Part shown: positions 1-11,350 of the stretch, piece after piece
Layout of the letters: each line of letters starts with the position of its first letter
How positions within the stretch are numbered: the first letter of the stretch is position 1
DNA from: Liquidambar formosana
Taxonomy: Eukaryota > Streptophyta > Magnoliopsida > Saxifragales > Altingiaceae
Reading direction: 5' to 3'
Assembly (NCBI GenBank): GCA_039720395.1
Contig: CM077823.1
Span: 34,306,371-34,370,370, forward strand
DNA length: 64,000 bases
The notes under the pieces: generated by a model
Told to the model about the DNA's origin: nothing
What the model saw: only the letters and a program-made list of their open reading frames with translations
Databases searched by the model: none
Made by a program: the position numbers and the translations under genes

Positions 1-664
1 CTAAATTTTTTAGAAGTTGGAATTTCTAAATGGAAGTTTGCAATTTTCTTGTATAAAAGTAGGAATTTGGCTGAATTTTTACATAGAATTCGAGCCCTCA
101 AATTCCAGATAAAATTCTGACAAAAACTTTAAAGATTCCAACTTTAACTTCTCAAGCACAAAATTTGGTTCTAAGAAATTGAAAATTTTCATTTTAAAAG
201 AAAATTTCACCTAAAAATTTTCTACCCAAATGCACTTTAAGGGTATTAGAAAATGAGCCAACAATAGGACATATTGGGCTTTACGAACAAAAATTCAAAA
301 TTAAATATTAATGTCTCTCATTAATTTATAATTATTATTAATTTTAAAAGTGTTCCTGCCAATATCATTATATTAGAACATAAGGTAACACAAATTCTTT
401 CCATATTTTACTCTTGACCGTGGTGCCTTTATGCATTGAGAATAATGGTGAATGTTTTTATTTTTGCCCTGATTCATAAGAACTCTTGTCTCAAAAATTG
501 TGTGTGATTGAATTCTGTACTCCGCATCTTCTATAATGATGGAGAAGAGATACCACGTAAGTTATAAAGCCTGTGAGGAAATTAAAGAAATTATAACATA
601 AAACAAAGACAAATTCCTAGTAGCAAGTTTTTCACATGGCTCTCAGATTGCAAGACCACTTATA
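1..664. other. Intergenic, AT-rich, no gene seen
   Basis: No exon series, RNA gene or convincing open frame is visible. The first 230 bases contain loosely inverted, A/T-rich words around AATTTC and GAAATT that resemble the tail of an old MITE cut by the window edge, but no complete boundaries can be given. Confidence 0.5.
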
Positions 665-810
665 TCTTGTTTATTTGGTTGGAATTGGAGAGAATCAGAA
701 TGGAATAAAATGAGATTTTAATGGTAAACCGTTGCGATAAGAAAAATGAGAACGTTTCATTCTATTAATCCATTCTGATTCCCGTCGATTCCCAAACAAA
801 CGAGATCTTA
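665..810. repeat. Small hairpin MITE (about 146 bp)
   Basis: The two ends are imperfect inverted repeats: the left side reads GTTTATTTGG followed by GAGAATCAGAATGG, and the reverse complement of the right side reads GTTTGTTTGG followed by GGGAATCAGAATGG. The arms are about 50 bases each with a short centre. The size, terminal symmetry and lack of coding capacity fit a non-autonomous DNA transposon. No certain target duplication was seen, so the superfamily is left open. Confidence 0.6.
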
Positions 811-2165
811 AGATGGGTAGCCCGTAGGATTAAAAAAACCCCTTCTTATTCAACTGTTGGAGATATGGAATCACATGTATCCACTTGTACGCTAATGATT
901 TGCTGGTTAAAAAGCATGTTGATAAAAGTGGGTCACCTAAGATTAGAGAAACTAAAAAAGGCCAATCACTAGTGGGTAAGAGAATCTAAATAGTCTCAAA
1001 TGGATTAGACCCTCAGTAGAAGGCCATGGTGCCATGCAATGAATGTGCTAAATCTGTACCATCTCTATCCAAGTAGCACGTAGCAGTCACTGCTTTTTGG
1101 ATATATGGCTAGCCATGAGAGGCCATGGGGTTGCTGTTTACGAAGAGGTGGCAAAGTTGTGCTTTTCTTGGAGTACAACGTACAAGGAGAAGCGTGCTAA
1201 ACTAATGCTCTTTGAAAGGGTGGTGACCTCTCTTAGGATAATTTTTCATAGGATAATTACATTGTCAGTCATCACTTGTATGGTTTTCAAATCTCCCTTT
1301 CCCCCTTTTTTTTCCTTTTTCTTTAGGGGTGACGAGGAGTGTGCTCATCCACAAGTGAGACTAATTTTTTGGGCACGCGCAATAAATGGTGCTTAGATTA
1401 ATCGAGAAAATGTCTTTAGGATTGGCCCTGCAAAAGGGATTGAATAGGTCGAGAGTTCCATCACCTCAATTGACACTAGTAGTACATATTCTTTCGAAAA
1501 CCTTAATTTTTTCATTGGCATGATGCAAAAAAATTGAAACAAATTTGTATAGTATCATTTAAACCATTCATTTTAAAACAAAACCGATCATTTTATATGA
1601 AAGTGTCTTTTATAATTATTCACTTGGATGTACTTCATTTTTTATTTATTTATTTATTTTTTTAATAAACGTTGGTTGAAAACTTTGGTAGGATTCCCTT
1701 AGTGAGGCCATATCATTGTCTCTAGTTGGGACCACTGTAGGCATATATTCTGCCACCTATTAGCACACGTCACTCGAAGTTTCCAAGTCTTGTGAGTTGT
1801 GACCCTACAAAGAAAAACTAGAAGTACAAAAAGTCTGTAAGATTACAACTTCGAAGCCGTTGAATTATTTGATTGGAATATCTTTTCTGGATACATTATA
1901 ATATATTGTTTTCACAACAAAAAGAAAGCTTTCGACTTAAATCATTCAATTAGAAGAAAGAAAGGAGGAATGGACCCATAAGGAGATTTTGTTTGGGGGG
2001 TTGGGGTCTTGGCAAAAAGTTAATCAAGTCCACACGAGTGTGTACAATTGCAGAGTGTAAGTCATACACTGTATCCCGTTTTATTAATGACTTTATGGTC
2101 TAATAGCACTTCTTTCTTTAATAAAAGTCAAAGTTTTAGGTTGAGTATTAGGTATAATTATATGC
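811..2165. other. Intergenic, no gene seen
   Basis: No splice-consistent exon set was found. A 99-codon open frame near 1.1-1.4 kb has no recognisable domain, no plausible promoter and runs through T-rich tracts, so it is treated as chance. Confidence 0.5.
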
Positions 2166-3227
2166 AAGGCCAGCCCTGATGCCAAGCTACTTAGGCAGCC
2201 GCCCAAGGCTCCTCAAATTTTAACAAAAAATAGGGTTTCAACTTAGTTGTTACCTTTGTAATAGATAAAAAAAAAGAAAAAAAACATTTATTTTAATACC
2301 TAGATTAGTAAAGTTCCCAATCTAAATCTAAGGGTCCTAAATAGTTCCTAACCCAAATCCATAGACAATAGCCTATTGAAAATGATAAAGCGAATTAGCT
2401 ATAGGGTCAGGCTATTGTTATCACATAAAGTACTCTAAAAACCCACTTAATTTACATTTTTTAAGGTTTTATGAAAAATTTAAAAGGTTTCTACAAAAAC
2501 TAGTCATGTTATTGACTAAAAAACATCATTTTGAATAACTTTGCAGAATAAAGTTTTTCTAAAATTTGTAGTTTAAATGGAGTTTTTGGCCATTTAATAA
2601 AAATGAAACAAAGATTGTAAATGGCAAAAAAGTCCACTTAAACGACATATTTTGGAAAAAATTTATTCTACAAAGTTATTCACAATGATGTTTTCTAATA
2701 AACAACGTGACTAATTCTCGTAAAAAAATTTTATATTTTTCATAAAATCTTAAAACATATAAAATAATTGAGGGTTTAGAGTACTTTATGGGGTGGCAAT
2801 AGCCCCTTCTTCTATTGAAAATGATATGGTAAAAAAAAAAAACTTGATTATGCTAGTTTAATTAATGATTTTGCAACAAAAAATGCAAGAGGAGTAACGT
2901 TTAAGAAATACTTTACTACAATTGGTTTACTTTTTTTTGGTATTATAACTTTACATATTGTTTGTTATTTTTCTTCTTCTTGTATATGTGAACTTTGCAA
3001 AATAATAAAAGAAGAATATCAAATTTTATTTATTTTTAGTTCTTATAAAGATTTATTTTTAATCTTAATCTATATAAGCAAATTTTAGTAGTCATATATG
3101 CATGAAAATTTTATGTACTAAGAAAAAAATTTAGTTAAGTATAAATTTTATAGTGCGTGTGAGTACGTATAAAAAGTTTCATTTTAAGAATTCACTTAAG
3201 ACTTCAAAAAACTTAAGACCAACCCTA
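2166..3227. mobile_element. Non-autonomous class II transposon (1,062 bp)
   Basis: A perfect 9-bp direct repeat ATTATATGC flanks the interval at 2157-2165 and 3228-3236. The ends are weakly inverted (AAGGCCAGCCCT on the left; the reverse complement of the right end is TAGGGTTGGTCT). The left end carries the CAGCCGCCCAAGGC-type motif common in plant DNA transposons. No transposase frame survives. A second element is nested inside at 2388-2811. A 9-bp duplication suggests a Mutator-like origin; a hAT origin with an 8-bp duplication plus one matching base is the alternative. Confidence 0.65.
2388..2811. mobile_element. Nested MITE with long terminal inverted repeats
   Basis: Left arm near 2410 reads GGCTATTGTTATCACATAAA and the reverse complement of the right arm reads GGCTATTGCCACCCCATAAA, followed on both sides by GTACTCTAAA. 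The same family recurs at 60836-61245. The direct repeat CTATTGAAAATGATA (15 bases) flanks it at 2373-2387 and 2812-2826, longer than the usual 9 bases. It is inserted in the 2166-3227 element and is therefore younger. Confidence 0.75.
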
Positions 3228-3236
3228 ATTATATGC

Positions 3237-6200
3237 TCGATGTTGTAATGAATTTCTTATTATAAACAATAATAATAATAAATGATATCTCCATCCCATC
3301 AAGTAGGCGAGATTGCACACTTTATCTTGCAAACTACGTGGATCAAAAAAGGAGGCACAAGGAAACAAGTGTCCTCATAATAGAGTCTGTATCTCACCAG
3401 TGTCCTCATAATAGGGCCTGTATCTCTCTCTTCTAAGAGGAGAGATACCGTGCAAGCTAGAAGGACCCCAGTGCACAAATGGTTGAAACCATGCCATGTG
3501 GATTTAGTACATGTAATTCCAAGGGGTGGACTCACTATTTTCTAGACCGATGCTTCCACTTTTCATTCTCTATTAGGCCAATTACTGTATGTATTTATCT
3601 CGTGTGTTAGTTGATGCAAATTGAAAGATAACCTAATTATCTGTATCTGAGGGAACAGTGGGTCCAAAAGTTGATCCGGATATTTTATCCCCAACAACCA
3701 CAACCCAACCCCCCCCCCCAAAAAAAAAAAAAAAAAGAAAGGAAGAAGGGGCACACACCCTTAGAAAGGATCTATTAGAATTTATTTTCATGTAGGACAA
3801 GGTTAAACTGTTAAAGTCACGCGTGCGGCGAGATAAAAACCAGGCTCGAGTCATGTGGAAAAATGTCACTGGATTCCCCATTTTAAAGAATCCTGTTCGA
3901 AATAAGTGAGGGGATATTGGATCAGTGCCGTATTGCAGTCTCCTTTTCTCATATCAATCTCTTTGGAACAATTATTCTTACCCTTTCGGATGTTCATCTA
4001 GCTATCCTCTATACTTCCTCTCCAATCATGGCTCTGTGAGAGACTGTAGCCATGATTGCTGGTGTGGAATGAAGAGAAGTCTACAAGATAGAACTTACTT
4101 TCTTTTCTTTCTTTCTTTCTTTCTTTCTTCAATTTTTTTTTTTTTTTTTTGGCTAGATGATAGAAAAAGTATCAGGATTTGGTGCTGTCACAGCATCTTG
4201 CAAATCGTGACCCGTGCGATGTGTACAACATGATATTGTTACAACACCAAATCACAGCTCGGATTTAAGGTATTATTTATGCTTTTTTTTTCCTTTTTTT
4301 TTTTAATTGGTAAAAGGTAACAGTCTTTTATTTGATTCAATTTTGTGCAGATCGAGATGGAATTGACATTGTAGGATTTTAAAAAACAAAATGGAAAGAA
4401 ACCATATATGCAGACCATTCAAAAATTGATACAGATATATGTAACTAAAGTATCTCAACCTCTAATTGTCTCCATGCACATATAAAATGTTAGACCCACT
4501 TGTTATTAAGTCTAGATCCTATATTTCCCATTTGGGATTTTGAGCATCGATCCATAAGTTGATTCCACTACAAAAAAAAAAAAGCATCATTTATACTAGG
4601 GGAAATTATAGATTGGTCCCGCTACGCGCTAAAAATTACACATTAATACAAATAACCACTAACTTCATAAGAAATGACTACTAACTTACTTAAGAATGAC
4701 TACTCACTGTAATTATTTGCCTGAAGCCAAACCAATCTGCTATTCCTTCTTTATAATTATGTATCAAGTAGAAAATCAGTACTCAACAAATGAAATACTG
4801 AATTAGTAGGATGAAGACGAGTATTCCTATGAGAATTCAAACATAAGCATTGCCTGCAATGCCCACAATCCTACATGTTTTTGTCATCTAACTTGAATTG
4901 GAAAGATAAAAAATAAAAATAAGACCCCTAGGATTGGCACATTCATATGCTAAATCAAATGCTTTTGTAAGTTATATAGCATTATTGGGAAATATTTTCA
5001 AAAAAGTAAAATTGCGTTATCATTTTAAGGGTGTCACACATCAATGTGTGACCTAAAATATCAAAAGTAGGAGTTATAGGTGCTTATATTAGAGCAAAAG
5101 TTGGCAAGGAAAAAAGGTATGAGGACGGGCAATCTTGAATGTGGTGTATTCGAAGTACTTCGATGGAAGCCCTTCCAGGGTCTAGTAGCTGCTATTGAGA
5201 AGTACATTGTTACCTAAATTTGTTGTCACAACTCAACCATTTTGATATCTAGCTTATCGTTGATCGACACATGGATGGCGCAAGTTCTTATCAATAGATC
5301 CAATGAATTTTTGTGAGATCCTCTTTCCATGTCGGTAGTATTACACAGTCCTTCCATGTCGGTAGTATTTCGGTCTTGCTGAAATGTGACATGCACCCAA
5401 CCTAAGCAAGTAAGCATGACAAGATCAAAATTAGATGGATTGTACCATAGGAAAATTCACTGTCATGAATGCATGATTATTTTTTTATTTTTTATTTTTT
5501 ATTTTTTATGGTGGTGAGAGAAATAGAGAGAGAGAATGGAATATATATGATCGTTGATGTAAAAGAGCTACAGACAAATGAAGATGATGCTACGAGATAT
5601 CTTCAACAAAGAGTACTTGAGATTGGATGAGAAATTTCTAGAAACACATCACTTTTTATTGAAATCGACATTGATTTTGGTTGCATATGACCAAACCATG
5701 TGATCAACAAGAGTTCCTTCAAATTTTGAATTTATGATCCAGAGTTTCCCCCTAATTTTATGCAATAATTAGATTCGAAGCTGTAATGCCAACCCAAATT
5801 CGATCAATTGACTAGCCATGAAACCATGAGCACAAGCAAAAAATAGTGGAGTGAGAGTAGTGTTAGTTTAGCTGTAATTTTGATAGTGACATTAAAAGTA
5901 GGAGATGGCAATATTATTTTCCTTTACCTACCAAGAAAGTAAGAGGAAAATAAAACTCCTCGAGTCCTCAGTCATGGGTGACAACACCATTGGTCCAGAA
6001 GTTTCTTTCATGAGGAGTTTCTAGTATTTGATTGACTTACATAAGTTTCATATGTACAAGTTTTTAGGTCCCAAGTAAATTTTATTAAAGTTCTAAATAA
6101 AATTATTAACTAAAGCTTGAAAATAGAGGAGAAAACATATGTAAAAATAAAAAAAATAAAATTGAATTCATCATAAATTTAGGACCATAAGATTTACCCA

Positions 6201-6560
6201 ATTATTGGAGCTTCACTTCAAAATGGTTCGTTCAAATCCATTCATTAAAATAAACGAGTTAAGCTCAATATTATTTCTAGACCTGATAATAGACCAAGTG
6301 AAACTCAAGTAACGATAAGCTCATTAATATTATAGAGAACTCTACTATTTGAGATGGGCTTGAGAATGACTCTGATAAAAGATTTATTTATGATCTTATA
6401 TACGTGATATAAATGGGTCAAGCTCACTGCTTGACTCGTAACTCTTACCTTACCCAAAGGTTAACTCAATACTTTATGTCATATGATCTTGACGTTCTTG
6501 CCCCCAGGTCTGATCTTATTCCTCTTCCACTACTTACTATTTGCCTTTTTAGAGATAGGG
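3237..6560. other. Intergenic, low-complexity and small repeats only
   Basis: No gene is visible. It holds an approximately 32-base tandem duplication near 3370-3425 (GTGTCCTCATAATAG occurs twice), a (TTTC)n tract near 4105-4128, several poly(A)/poly(T) runs and a short inverted repeat around 4177-4255 (GATTTGGTGCTGT versus ACAACACCAAATC). Open frames here run through homopolymer tracts and show no domain. Confidence 0.5.
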
Positions 6561-6567
6561 CTGCTCG

Positions 6568-7110
6568 ATGAAGCATCGCCATGGCGGGTCACCGTCGAGC
6601 TCCTCAACATCTCCAACCCCTCATACTGTACAACCGGCGATTACCCGAACAGAGTGTGATGTTCCCACTCCATATGTGCAACATGCTAAACAACAAGGAA
6701 GTTTCCTCCCATCAAAGCTGTGCAGCATGTTTTGGGGGAAACTCATTTTTTACATATACATGAAACATGGGTCTCTGAGCACTCGCGTTGGCAGCGGAAA
6801 CTTCATCATCCTCGCCGGCGGTGGCATGGGTTTTGTCCTTGGAAGGGTTGCAGATCTGAGTTCAATTAATCGTGATGGATTGTAGATATGAGATCAAGTT
6901 GGAAGGGAGAAGCACGGCGTGGGTTTCGTCGTCATCGCGAACAACGGAGACAGGTGACACGGCAACAGATCAGGGGAGGACGGGAAGGCAGAGAGGAAAA
7001 TTGAGATTTTGTTTAAGGGTATTTTCGTCATTGTCTGTAACAGAGGAGTGTGAACACCGCTGCTGGCCAAACAAAATATCTAAACTAATACTCCGCACTA
7101 AACTCTAAAA
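6568..7110 (+). other. GC-richer stretch with a 105-codon open frame, unrecognised
   Basis: Base composition rises above the surroundings and an ATG-initiated frame runs from 6568 to 6885. The translation is rich in Ser, Thr and Pro at first and Gly later; I recognise no domain, and no downstream exons with matching phase were found. It may be a captured gene fragment or an old transposon terminus: the downstream words 'agggtattttcgtcatt' are typical of plant element ends. Not called as a gene. Confidence 0.25.
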
Positions 7111-7328
7111 GCTCATCAAATTAAACATCAAAAGTACTTAACAAAATCAATGACAAATATTTATTCAAACACAAGGACATATGTCTATAAAATCATATAA
7201 AACTTAAATATCAAACATGTGTTTACGTGATTCTTAATATTATGGTACAAGATTTTTTTTTTTTTTTCTTTCCTTTTTAACATGACATATCAATGGTAGG
7301 TCTTGATAATATTTCTTTTTATATAACA

Positions 7329-7582
7329 CTAGTAATTGAATACACGCGATGCGTGAACAACACATCTTTTCAAGTTTTCATTACATCAGTGCAATTGCAA
7401 TATCAGTTTCCAAGTTTTTAAACCGCACGTGTGTAGAAGAGAATTAAGGGGAAACAAATTGTGATGGGTTTTTTAAAATTAGTAAAATTATTAAATCGTC
7501 TCTTAACTCTATTAATTTATAAGGGTGTTTTAGTATTTTCATATACAATCCAACCACAAAAGCAATTAGCTTTATATATTGA
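7329..7582 (-). mobile_element. Short non-autonomous Helitron (copy A)
   Basis: Read on the minus strand, the 3' end carries the hairpin CACGC-ATC-GCGTG, then ten bases, then CTAG at 7332-7329 followed by T. This is the classic Helitron 3' signature with insertion before T. The 5' end begins TCAATATATAAAGC at 7582. The body shares long stretches with copy B, such as TTAGTAAAATTATTAAATCG versus TTAATAAAATTATTAAATCA. No Rep/helicase is encoded, so it depended on a partner for movement. Confidence 0.75.
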
Positions 7583-8027
7583 CTAATAATTGAGCACACG
7601 CGATACATGTGCAACACATCTTTTCAAGTTTCCACTACATCAGTGGAATTACTATATTAGTTTTTAAATTTTGGAAAAATTAGCAATAACTCCTATTAGG
7701 TGTATGCCTTTAGTAAAAAACCCTACTTAAGATTTAGTAATTTAATAACCCCTTTTTTTAAGTTTTTATTTGTGGTAAGGTAGATAGGTGATTTTGTATA
7801 CCAATTATACCCTTTTATTGACCTTTCCATATCTCTTGCATATCATATATGGAAAAATCGGATTTCCATGTTAAGATATACTAGTGCAACCGTTTTTGGG
7901 GGATATCATATCGTGGGAGAGGGATTTCGGCTCCGTCATGCTTCTCTCTCTTCAAACCAGCACCAATCAAGGGAATTTAAATTTGAATTCCAAATTTTTC
8001 TCTCTCTTCAGGTGGTTGCACGGGATT

Positions 8028-8359
8028 CAGTAAAGTGGTACTGTTGTGGATGCATTCCATTGACCATTACCACATTAGAAGTTATTGTGCTGAATTAACC
8101 AGCAATTTTGCGCAAATTAGTAAGAGTACAATTTTTTTGTGACTCTTTGACATGTTTTCCAATTTTGTAATCTTCAATAGGAACCCACTATATCTACTGC
8201 TTCGTTGGACATGTGGTAAAATGATGTTCGTACTTAATGCACTTGTGTTCATGGTATTGTTATTTTAAACTACCAACAGTAAAGTGGTACTGTTGTGGAT
8301 GCATTCCATTGACCATTACCACATTAGAAGTTATTGTGCTGAATTAACCGGCAATTTTG
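8028..8359 (+). repeat. Pair of 83-base direct repeats
   Basis: The block 8028-8110 recurs at 8277-8359 with a single A/G difference (CAGTAAAGTGGTACTG at each start, GCAATTTTG at each end). The near-identity implies a recent local duplication or gene conversion inside the Mutator-like element. Confidence 0.9.
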
Positions 8360-8527
8360 TGGAAATCAGTAATCATATTTTGTGCATGGTATTCGTAAAT
8401 TTAAATTGTTATGATTACAGAACATCAAAAAAGGCACTGTAATCAGTGGAAAATATGTACACCCATGTTCACAATTCAAGCGTAAGTATACTTCTTTGTA
8501 CATATTAGCCCAACATACTATTCCTAG

Positions 8528-8789
8528 TTAACCTCTATTTACTTTCTCTTGGCCCTTTGATTTTTGGATACGCAATGGACAGCGGCTTGACGGTGATTGC
8601 AGTGCTCTTGTTTGGAGTAGTTGTTTGCCTTGCCCATTTTGGCGTCCATGATCGAGACCATCCCCAATGATTTCTTGGATAATGTCCCTTCTAAAGCTTT
8701 GAACTTCTTTTGCAATCATGATCTCTGGAATTGCATTTTCATAGAAGAAATCAAACATGAGATTACATACAATGATTCCACAATCGAGG
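8528..8789 (-). pseudogene. Ulp1-like (peptidase C48) exon remnant in the Mutator-like element
   Basis: The minus-strand exon follows a good 3' splice site (TTTTTTGCAG) at 8790 and reads SLDCGIIVCNLMFDFFYENA, then a VQSFRRDIIQEII segment, ending at a stop near 8528. A DCG with the nucleophilic cysteine, a following hydrophobic helix and an FRR-I motif match the C-terminal part of SUMO-protease-like C48 domains, which several plant Mutator-like element families carry. The upstream His and Asp of the triad, and the Gln before DCG, were not found, so the protein is incomplete. It could be a degraded passenger gene rather than a working protease. Confidence 0.5.
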
Positions 8790-8958
8790 CTGCAAAAAAC
8801 AAATTCACACATTAATTTTTTATAAATGATTCATGTGGTCTTCACATGTTGTTAAGCAGCATTGATGCATATGTGTTTATAAACATATTGATAGTATCAT
8901 AATATTGTTGTATCACATAAAAAGTGAAAACAAAATATTAACATTGTAAATATAGTGC

Positions 8959-9395
8959 CCAACAGTACCATTATACTGTTGCAACAGTAGGTTGATATTG
9001 TTGGAAGTGTATAATTTGTCAAGATTATTTCACAAGTAATCATAATATACAAACCAACAGTACCAATATACTGTTGGAACAATCGTTTTCAGAATCACAC
9101 ATTTACAAAATCAGATAGATGAAATAATAATGTGCACCAATAAGTTGACGCTATTAAATGTGTTTAATATGTCAACATTATTTCACAAGAAATCATAATA
9201 TACGCACAAATAGTACTAATATACTGTTGGAACAATATTTTTCAAAACCACACAATAACAAAGATCAGAAATATGAAATATTAATGTGAAATAGTAAGGT
9301 AATTCTGTTAAAAGCGTATGATTTGTCTGCTATAATTTATTTCAATGTTGGGTCAATTTGTGGACACCAACAGTACCAATGTACAGTTAGATCAC
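8959..9395. repeat. Degenerate minisatellite with embedded palindromes
   Basis: Four units start near 8959, 9054, 9205 and 9366. Each carries the palindromic core CCAACAGTA...TACTGTTGG, often followed by AACAAT and a TTTTCAaAaCCACACA block. Unit spacing is about 95, 151 and 161 bases. It lies 5' of the Ulp1-like exon on the same element, where it may represent subterminal or promoter repeats of the transposon. Confidence 0.75.
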
Positions 9396-10369
9396 TATTT
9401 TTTTCAAAACCACACAAGAATCAAAACTAAATGGAGTTTTTACACACAAAAGTTCCCCATTCAAAACCAAAAAACAGTGTCGTCATTCTATATTACTTCA
9501 CAAATCCAAATATTTGTATGACAAATATACCAAATGGAGTTTCTATATGGACCGATTCACTGTTGGGTTTAGATTTTTGCACTATTGTCCACAATATATC
9601 ATTTAAACAAAATCAAACTCATCTACAAAACATACCGACTTATTTTAGTAATATTATTCACATGATTTAATCTAAAAACATACCATTTTACTGTTTTGAT
9701 CATGGAAATAAACAAAAAAAACAGTTTGAAACAATAACTCACTTCTTTTCTGCATTTTTGTTCTACAATCAAACCCTTAGGTCGTCAATCGTTGTTCTTC
9801 AATCCATTTCTTCAATCTGTCTTATAGAACTTCTGTTGGGGGACGTTCGAATGTGAGGCAAAAATCCTAAGAAAGAGTTCTGGTTCTTTTCTAATGATGA
9901 AAGGTGTGTTTTTAGAAGAATTGAATGTGCTATATCTTTCTATATTTTCTGCCGAAAAATATGGAATGTGAGAAGGCGGGAAGCCTGATTTTTCGCCTAG
10001 GTGTGTGAGATGGTACGGTTGTAAATTAAGGCAACTTGTAAAAATAAGGGTGTTTAAGTATTTTTACTGTCAAATGGGGTTTTTACTAAACGTCAGTTTT
10101 CATGAGTTCTATTATCTTAGAACTCTTATACATAGGGGTTTTGGTCAAAATTCCCTTAAATTTTTAAACCGCATGTATATGTAGGAGATAATTAAGAAAA
10201 AATAGGTTGTGGTGGGTTTTTCAAAATTAATAAAATTATTAAATCATTTTTTAACTTTATTAACTTATAAAGATATTTTAATATTTTTAGGTGCAGTTAA
10301 ATCACAAAAGGAATTGAATTTATATAATAGTATAGATATAGATGAGAGTGACATAAGATTAGGATGGGT

Positions 10370-10985
10370 CGGTCCACGGTGAGCGATGACTTTAAAAATG
10401 GGGCAAAATAGGCCAATAAGTGTACGGTTTTGTTTGTCTGCTAAAACCTGACCAAAATTAATGGCTAAACTGTTTGTTCGCTTGTTGCTTTCCCTAGAAC
10501 GTCCCAAACCGCCCCAGTTCCTTCTCGTCCCCGAACTCTCTCGTCCCCAAAAACAAACCACCAGGAGGATCTCACCACGTGTCGCTTCCAGCTATCTCCG
10601 ATCGGGACTACCACCTGACGTCCTTTTCCTTCTGGAATTGACGTCACGGAAGCAAGTGCGAAATGACGGCGTTTAAGGCGTAGGTTTTTAGAGGGGGGGT
10701 GCCCCGTGTACTCGCGAAAGTTCCGACTCCACAGGTACATTTACTCCATACGCCACCGACGTGGGTCCACCCGAATGGGAAACGACGGGACCGCCATTCG
10801 ATCTGGAAAGGTCGGAGATCTTGACGGCTCTAATGTGTGAGCTGGATTGCATTTTGTCGTCTTACTGGGTCCCACGTGTGCACATGGTACCTGATAGGTA
10901 CGCCGCCTTTTGTGACTCGCTAGCAATGGCCTTGAGATTGTGAAATGACAGAAACAACCCCATTCGTATATAAGGGGAAATTACC
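10370..10985 (+). promoter_or_regulatory. Orphan promoter-like island with ACGT motifs
   Basis: GC content is clearly above the flanks. Within 300 bases there are CACGTG at 10576 and 10873, TGACGTC at 10616, the full palindrome TGACGTCA at 10639 and ACGTGG at 10759. These are cores bound by plant bZIP and bHLH factors and typical of ABA and light responses. A TATA-like TATATAAG lies at 10967-10974, about 90 bases after the last G-box. No convincing coding exon follows, so it may drive an unannotated RNA or be the remnant of a lost gene. Confidence 0.35.
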
Positions 10986-11121
10986 CATGCATTTGCCTCA
11001 TTGAGAGTAATTCCCAAGAAGGATGCTTTGACCATCAACTTGTTTTTGTTTGTAATAGTTTATAGTAAAGTCAGTAGTCAGTTTGTTATAAGTCAATAGT
11101 CAAAGGAAAGGTTGGAATAAA

Positions 11122-11350
11122 TTGTCTTCAACATTTGCCCCTCTGTTGGTTTTTGTCGTTTCCTTTCATTTTTACTTTTATGGACACGCCTTCTTTGGGA
11201 ATAGTCATGTTACGAATCATTGCATGACACGCACGTATACACATGTTTTACACAAGAATGGTGAGATGATCTTGATTATTTGGAATAATGCAGGACACCT
11301 CAGCCTTGATTATTATTCTTTCTTTCATATATATATATATATATATAGAT
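11122..11350 (+). other. Intergenic with (TA)n run, no gene seen
   Basis: An 88-codon open frame crosses a (TA)n microsatellite near 11328-11348 and shows no domain; it is treated as chance. Confidence 0.4.

Larger units (their letters stand above)
7673..10155 (-). mobile_element. Mutator-like element (2,483 bp) inserted in Helitron B
   Basis: A perfect 9-bp target duplication TTAAATTTT lies at 7664-7672 and 10156-10164, and the sibling Helitron copy A shows the uninterrupted sequence. Ends are weakly inverted: GGAAAAATTAG...CTCCTAT versus GGGAATTTTGACC...CCCCTAT, with TTTAGTAAAAA shared further in. Inside are an Ulp1-like protease exon (8528-8789, minus), an 83-base direct repeat and a palindrome-bearing minisatellite. 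No MURA-type transposase was recognised, so the copy is judged non-autonomous. Confidence 0.75.
7583..10336 (-). mobile_element. Short Helitron (copy B), split by a Mutator-like insertion
   Basis: On the minus strand the 5' end is A|TCTATACTATTATATAAA at 10336. The 3' end at 7583 shows the stem GCACA/TGTGC and a terminal TTAG directly abutting the TC that starts copy A. The Helitron itself is only 7583-7663 plus about 10165-10336; everything between (with its target duplication) is a later insertion. The two copies therefore lie head-to-tail with no spacer. Confidence 0.75.

Noticed and set aside
1097..1396. 99-codon open frame on the plus strand
   Set aside because: No domain, no promoter-like context, ends in T-rich low complexity and shows no codon bias; a chance frame.
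4567..4590. CACTACAAAAAA, a CACTA-like terminus
   Set aside because: No matching inverted end with a 3-bp duplication was found within a reasonable distance.
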